Origin: Streptomyces sp. NBC_00154
GTDB lineage: Bacteria; Actinomycetota; Actinomycetes; Streptomycetales; Streptomycetaceae
Reading direction: 5' to 3'
NCBI RefSeq assembly: GCF_026342835.1
Contig: NZ_JAPEMI010000001.1
Location: 7,694,501 to 7,758,500 of the forward strand
DNA: 64,000 nt
Shown: positions 60,188 through 64,000 of the stretch, piece after piece
How the letters are laid out: each line of letters opens with the position of its first letter
Numbering within the stretch: the first letter of the stretch is position 1
Made by a program: the position numbers and the translations under genes
The notes under the pieces: model-generated
The model's input: only the letters and a program-made list of their open reading frames with translations
Database searches by the model: none
Told to the model about the DNA's origin: nothing

Positions 60188-60585
60188 ACAGGAGCCCTTG
60201 CTTGTCATGCTGTTGTGCGATGTGGGCCTGGGTGTGCGAAGAATCGTGCGGGGTGCCCGTTACCAAGATCGTGCCGGGTGTGGGGGTTGTGCGCCGGGTG
60301 GTGTGGTGGGTTGTGCGCCGGAGCGTGGAAGGGCTTGCTGTTGATCGTTCAAGGGGTGGATGTAGCGGCCAGCGAAAGCCGGTGCCATGCCTGTCGTATA
60401 TGTGTGCCGACTGCAGGCGACGGTAACGGAAATATCCGTATTCGGTAACCGGCCCCGGTAGGCCTGCTGTTGGCCTCGTCGGCGGGTCACAGTTTGGGTC
60501 CTCGGCCTACGAGAGGCCGGGGTACCCGCACCGCCCTGTGGCCTGTATCGGCCGGTGGGGCACTGTTCTTGAGGGGGCATCACTT
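60188..60585 (+). other. GT-rich noncoding stretch and promoter region
   Basis: From about 60195 to 60350 the + strand is strikingly rich in G and T, with GGTTGTGCGCCGG occurring twice (near 60284 and 60307). Further on, ACGGA-AATA-TCCGT (60426-60439) is flanked by direct CGGTAAC repeats (60421 and 60443). This may be part of the promoter of the gene at 60586. No ORF is supported. Confidence 0.4.
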
Positions 60586-61068
60586 ATGTCTGCTTCTGTA
60601 TCCGCCCGCCGTATCGCGGCCACCGTCCTGGCCGCCGGCGCCGTCGTCTCCGCCGTCGCCCTGCCGGCCTCCGCTCACGACAACGACCGGCACCGGCACC
60701 CGCGGGTCGAGATCAGCGCCGTCCGGGCCGACAGCCCCGGCCGCGACAACTACTCCAACCGGTCGCTGAACGCCGAGTGGGTCGAGCTCACCAACAACGA
60801 CCGCCGCGCGGTGAACCTGGATGGCTGGACGCTGCGCGACGAGGACGGTCACCGCTACCGCTTCGACGGCGTCCGCCTCGTCGGCCGCACCACCGTCCGC
60901 ATCCACACCGGTATCGGCCGTGACACCCGCACCGACTTCTATCAGGACCGCCGCAACTACGTCTGGGACAACCGTTCCGACACCGCGACCCTGCACGACG
61001 ACCGTGGCCGCACTGTCGACACCGAGTCCTGGGGTTGGGGCCGGGGTTGGGGCCACCACCGCCGCTGA
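60586..61068 (+). CDS. Secreted lamin-tail domain protein
   Basis: GAGGGGG precedes ATG 60586. The 160-residue protein has a signal peptide (SARRIAATVLAAGAVVSAVA, cleaved near ASA-HD). A lamin-tail domain follows: SLNAEWVELTNNDRRAVNLD, GWTLRDEDGHRYRFDGVRLV and NYVWDNRSDTATLHDDRGRT. It ends in a Trp/Gly/His-rich tail (ESWGWGRGWGHHRR). It should be extracellular. Function unknown. Confidence 0.85.
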   Translation: MSASVSARRIAATVLAAGAVVSAVALPASAHDNDRHRHPRVEISAVRADSPGRDNYSNRSLNAEWVELTNNDRRAVNLDGWTLRDEDGHRYRFDGVRLVGRTTVRIHTGIGRDTRTDFYQDRRNYVWDNRSDTATLHDDRGRTVDTESWGWGRGWGHHRR

Positions 61069-61326
61069 CACCTGGCAGTGAGTGGCTGCCCGCCGACGGC
61101 GGGCTGAGAGCTGCGCCATCCAAGCAGGCCGTGCGCCGGACAGTCCTATCTGCCCGGCGCACACGCACGCGCGCAACGGCGCACGGCAAAGCCGGCACCG
61201 CCGCGCGCGACCGCAGTGCCACCTATCCACGGTGTCCTTGATCACGACTCGATCTGGTTCGAACAGGCCGCGCAGCCGGGCTGTCGGTGCCGTTGGCCTA
61301 GACGGCGATGGCCGCTTCCAGTGCCG

Positions 61327-61767
61327 CTATGTTGCGCTGGAAGCAGCGCGACCCGGGCTGTAGGTCTTCCGGGTGCTGCCGTACTGGGTGTCGGTGACTG
61401 GTTCGGCCCAGGTGGTTTCGGGTGTGCCGTTTGCCGTGGCTTCCCACATGGCGATGTGTTCCATGAAGCGGTCGGGGACGGCGCCGTGCCAGTGTTCCTC
61501 GCCGGGCGGGCAGGTGACGGTCTGGCCGGGGTGAGCTTCGAAGACGGTGCCGTCGCGGGTGCCGATCAGGGCGACGCCGGAGACCACGTGCAGGGTCTGG
61601 CCTACGGCGTGGGAGTGCCAGTTGGTGTGTGCACCGGGTGAGAAGCGGACCAGGTTGGCTCGCATCCGGGACGGCTCCTGTCCGGCGACGATGACGTCCC
61701 ACCACACGTCGCCGGTGAACCAGTCGGACGGCGCCTTGCTGGTGGGCGGCTGCTTGACGAACTCCAT
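61327..61767 (-). CDS. Cupin-domain protein
   Basis: The 146-residue protein has the cupin motifs: FSPGAHTNWHSHAVGQTLHV (metal-ligand HxH...) and CPPGEEHWHGAVPDRFMEHI (third His). The family includes carboxymuconolactone-associated and quercetinase-like cupins. Directly upstream on the same strand lie a short-chain dehydrogenase gene and an MFS gene, so it may be the last gene of an operon. The C-terminus (GRAASSAT) may be slightly altered. Confidence 0.88.
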   Translation of the reverse strand: MEFVKQPPTSKAPSDWFTGDVWWDVIVAGQEPSRMRANLVRFSPGAHTNWHSHAVGQTLHVVSGVALIGTRDGTVFEAHPGQTVTCPPGEEHWHGAVPDRFMEHIAMWEATANGTPETTWAEPVTDTQYGSTRKTYSPGRAASSAT

Positions 61768-61804
61768 GAGGGTCCTCTCGGTGCTGTTGTTGCGGTGAGG
61801 GTGG

Positions 61805-62567
61805 TTACTGGGCGACGTAGCCGCCGTCGACGGGGAGGGCGACGCCGATGACGAAGCTGGCTCCCGGGCTGCACAGCCACAGGACGGCCTGGGCGATCTC
61901 GTCGGCGGTGCCGAGCCGGTTGATGGGCTGGCCCGCTTCGGCTTGGGCGCGGTCGAGCTCTCCCTTGGCGATCATGTCGCTGACCATGGGGGTGTCGATG
62001 GTTCCGGGGCAGATTGCGTTGATGCGGATGCCGCGGGGGGCGTATTCGAGGGCGGCGCTGCCGGTGAGGCCGATCACACCGTGCTTGGATGCGTGAGGCG
62101 CGGCCGGGGATGCCGACCAGGCCGCCGAGGGAGGAGCAGTTGACGATGGCGCCGCTGCCCTGTTCTCGCATGTGACGGAGTTCGTGTTTCATGCTGGCCC
62201 AAATACCGCGGAGGTTGATGGCGTTGACGCGGTCGAAGATCTCGGCTTCTTCGTCGGCGGCGTCGGCGGGCGGGATCTGGATGCCGGCGTTGTTGTAGGC
62301 CATGTCGAGTCGGCCGAAGGTCTCGACCGTGCGGTCGACCGCGGCGGCGACCTGGTCCTCGTGGGTGACGTCGCACGTGAGGGCGAGGACCTGACGCCCT
62401 TCGTCGGTGAGTTCCTTCGCGGCCGCTTCCAGGGCGGCTTTGTTGATGTCGGTGAGGGCGACGGCAGCCCCGGATCGGGCGAAGGCGCGGGCGGTGGCCA
62501 GGCCCATGCCGGAGCTGGCGCCGGTGACGAAGGCGACCTGGCCGCGGAAGTCGTAGGTGGGGTTCAT
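61805..62567 (-). pseudogene. Short-chain dehydrogenase, frameshift at catalytic Tyr
   Basis: The first frame reads GQVAFVTGASSGMGLATARA (NAD(P)-binding), LDMAYNNAGIQIPPADAADE and GAIVNCSSLGGLVGIPGRAS (catalytic Ser). Near 62096 two bases appear to be missing. The next frame continues HASKHGVIGLTGSAALEYAP, RINAICPGTIDTPM and VIGVALPVDGGYVAQ to the stop at 61805. The catalytic YxxxK should read Y-H-A-S-K, and the Tyr codon is exactly where the bases are lost. The gene would otherwise encode about 254 residues. Confidence 0.8.
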
Positions 62568-62618
62568 GCGGCGTTCTCTTATCGTGAGCTGAACGGTGGA
62601 TGCTGGTGCGGGAGTGCG

Positions 62619-63896
62619 TTAGCGGTGCGACGGCGCCGATACGGCCTTGTCGTCCGGCACGGGTATGAGAGTGGCGCGCTGGGCGACGATCCGCGCTCGC
62701 CGAGGTGTGTCGCCGAGGGGCAGGGCGAGAGCGATCAGAGGCAGCAGCGTGAGGACGGCCATGACAGCGCCGACCATGGCTGGCCCGGTCAGGCCGAGAG
62801 AAGAGTCCAGGGCGCGGCCGGCGAGGGCCGAGCCGACGGCGATGCCGGTGTTGTAGGCGGAGGTCGTCAGCGCCGAGGTGAGGGTGGGTGCGTCGCCCGC
62901 GAAGCGGACGGCGAGGGAGGTGACGACCGGGTTGACGGTGAATCCGGCCAGCGCCATGAGAAAGACCAGGACGACGGCCGCGATCGGGCCGCTCGACAGC
63001 GGAACCAGCGCCAGCAGGACCAGCGCAGTGGCCGCGGCGGCGGTGATGGTCGTCGCCATCGGGCGGCGGTCGCCCAGACGGCCGCCGATGGCAGTGCCGC
63101 CGAGCGCGCCGACCCCGAAGGCGATCAAGACCAGCGGGACGGCGCCGGACGCGATGCCGGCGCGGTCGGTCAGCAGCGGTGTGATGTAGGTGTAGGTCGC
63201 CAGGACACCGCCCATGATCAGTACGGCGGCGGCGAGTGCCAGCCACAGACGGCCCTGCCGCAGCGCGCGGACCTCGGCTCGTACGGAGACCTTCTCTCGC
63301 TGCTCCGTTCGGGGGATGAAGCGGCCGATGAACGCGGCGGCCAGGACGGACAGCACGGCCAGGGCCCAGAACGGGCCGCGCCAGCCGGTGAGCTGACCGG
63401 CGAGGGAGCCGATCGGAACGCCGATGACGTTGGCCAAGGTCAGGCCGCCCATCATGAGGCCGACGGACCGGGTGGAGTTGCCGGGGCCGGCTGCGGCGGT
63501 CGCGATAACGAAGCCGACGGCCCAGAACGCCCCGGTGGCCAGCGCGGTGATGACGCGGGCTGCCAGGACGATGGTGAAGGAGGTGCTCAGCGCTGCGACG
63601 ACGTGCCCCAGGGCGAAGACGGACAGGGCCAGGACCAGGGTGCGGCGCTGGGGCAGGCGCAGAGTGGCCATGGCCATGGTGGGCCCGCCCACGATCATGC
63701 CGACGGCGAAGGCGGTGATCAGCAGGCCGGCGTGGGAGACGCTGACGTCGAGGTCACTGGCCATCTCGGGCAGCAGGCCGGCGATGACGAACTCGGTGGT
63801 TCCCATCAGGAACGTGCCGGCGGCGAGCACCCAGACGACGAAGGGCAGCTTGCCCGGGGCGGTCCCGGAAGCGGAAGGCATACGAGTGGTCTCCAT
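62619..63896 (-). CDS. MFS efflux transporter
   Basis: The 425-residue protein has about 12 transmembrane helices and the DHA1 signature near its start (GTFLMGTTEFVIAGLLPEMA), typical of AraJ/CmlA/Cmx-type drug and sugar exporters. The loop IGGRLGDRRPMATTITA is the second MFS motif-A copy. It lies upstream of the SDR and cupin genes on the same strand and could share a transcript with them. Confidence 0.9.
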   Translation of the reverse strand: METTRMPSASGTAPGKLPFVVWVLAAGTFLMGTTEFVIAGLLPEMASDLDVSVSHAGLLITAFAVGMIVGGPTMAMATLRLPQRRTLVLALSVFALGHVVAALSTSFTIVLAARVITALATGAFWAVGFVIATAAAGPGNSTRSVGLMMGGLTLANVIGVPIGSLAGQLTGWRGPFWALAVLSVLAAAFIGRFIPRTEQREKVSVRAEVRALRQGRLWLALAAAVLIMGGVLATYTYITPLLTDRAGIASGAVPLVLIAFGVGALGGTAIGGRLGDRRPMATTITAAAATALVLLALVPLSSGPIAAVVLVFLMALAGFTVNPVVTSLAVRFAGDAPTLTSALTTSAYNTGIAVGSALAGRALDSSLGLTGPAMVGAVMAVLTLLPLIALALPLGDTPRRARIVAQRATLIPVPDDKAVSAPSHR

Positions 63897-63913
63897 ACGA
63901 GGGGCTGACGTGG

Positions 63914-64000
63914 TCAGGATGCGGCTTCGATGGTGATGTGCTCGGCGCCGGCGAGCCGGTCGGTATCGGCGTCGATGTGACCGAGGACGAGGAGGTCGGA
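63914..64000 (-). CDS. Partial CDS running off the window
   Basis: The last 28 codons before the stop at 63914 read SDLLVLGHIDADTDRLAGAE then HITIEAAS. The sequence looks coding and precedes the MFS gene by 17 bases on the same strand, suggesting an operon, but too little is present to name a family. Confidence 0.5.
   Translation of the reverse strand, partial: SDLLVLGHIDADTDRLAGAEHITIEAAS

Noticed and set aside
62172..63908. 578-codon plus-strand ORF
   Set aside because: It is opposite a well-defined MFS gene and the dehydrogenase, and its composition (Gly/Gln/Asp/Arg-rich) is typical of an antisense shadow.
1..64000. Streptomyces telomere palindromes or a replication origin
   Set aside because: No cluster of terminal palindromes, DnaA boxes or rep gene was found, so the window is taken as internal to a linear replicon.
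1..64000. CRISPR array or rRNA/tRNA genes
   Set aside because: No regularly spaced short repeats and no rRNA-like or complete tRNA-like sequence were seen.

Overview
The window is very GC-rich with strong third-position G/C bias. It carries secreted proteins with actinomycete-type signal peptides, SpoIIE/PP2C-type phosphatases, an ECF sigma factor, many TetR regulators and IS families typical of Streptomyces. A broken copy of the telomere terminal-protein gene tpg (27409-27999) and a ParB-like remnant (50394-50545) point to a linear replicon: a Streptomyces chromosome arm (subtelomeric) or a large linear plasmid. No telomere, rRNA, tRNA or CRISPR array was seen.

Layout. 0-4 kb: resolvase and helicase remnants, then a coupled HTH / GAF-PAS-GAF-PP2C pair. 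5-9 kb: nested transposon debris (IS5-family copy inside an IS701 remnant) and a second IS whose inverted repeats enclose a transposase plus a GNAT acetyltransferase. 9-19 kb: small lipoproteins and membrane proteins, an S41-type peptidase, two SMI1/KNR4 proteins, several frameshifted genes, a Nudix hydrolase, and a sigma factor with a CU044_5270-type partner. 19-21 kb: a complete IS701 element with CTAG target duplications and a cargo ORF. 21-25 kb: an XRE-DUF2690 membrane regulator and two secreted peptidoglycan-binding enzymes. 25-30 kb: a frameshifted unknown gene, a GNAT protein, amber-interrupted tpg, a second PP2C phosphatase and a Tn3 transposase tail. 30-34 kb: a tidy TetR-controlled redox operon (quinone-reductase-like dehydrogenase, F420-reductase-like protein, old yellow enzyme) with two operator palindromes and a strong terminator. 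34-41 kb: fragments, a TetR gene with three upstream repeats, a tandem-repeat secreted protein, and a divergent MFS/ArsR pair. 41-44.6 kb: Tn3 and DUF916-like remnants, then cydAB. 44.6-52 kb: an ISL3 element with long inverted repeats and a cargo ORF, a small zinc-protein cluster, IS1380 and ParB remnants, and a complete integrase-core IS. 52-56 kb: a DNA-ligase remnant, a third Tn3 tail, and a TetR / DUF1772 / ABM-monooxygenase module. 56-60 kb: an integrase-like remnant, a helicase tail, an NmrA remnant and an IS110 element. 60-64 kb: a lamin-tail secreted protein, a cupin, a short-chain dehydrogenase whose frameshift falls on the catalytic Tyr codon, and an MFS exporter.

Functionally the intact genes fall into stress/redox modules under local TetR or ArsR control, envelope and secreted proteins, and signalling phosphatases. 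They sit among at least ten transposase loci and more than fifteen decayed genes. The most unusual recurring pattern is that three unrelated IS elements (IS5-like, IS701, ISL3) each enclose one non-transposase ORF between their inverted repeats. The high number of single-base frameshifts fits gene decay in a recombining arm, but sequencing error in GC-rich DNA cannot be excluded from the sequence alone.
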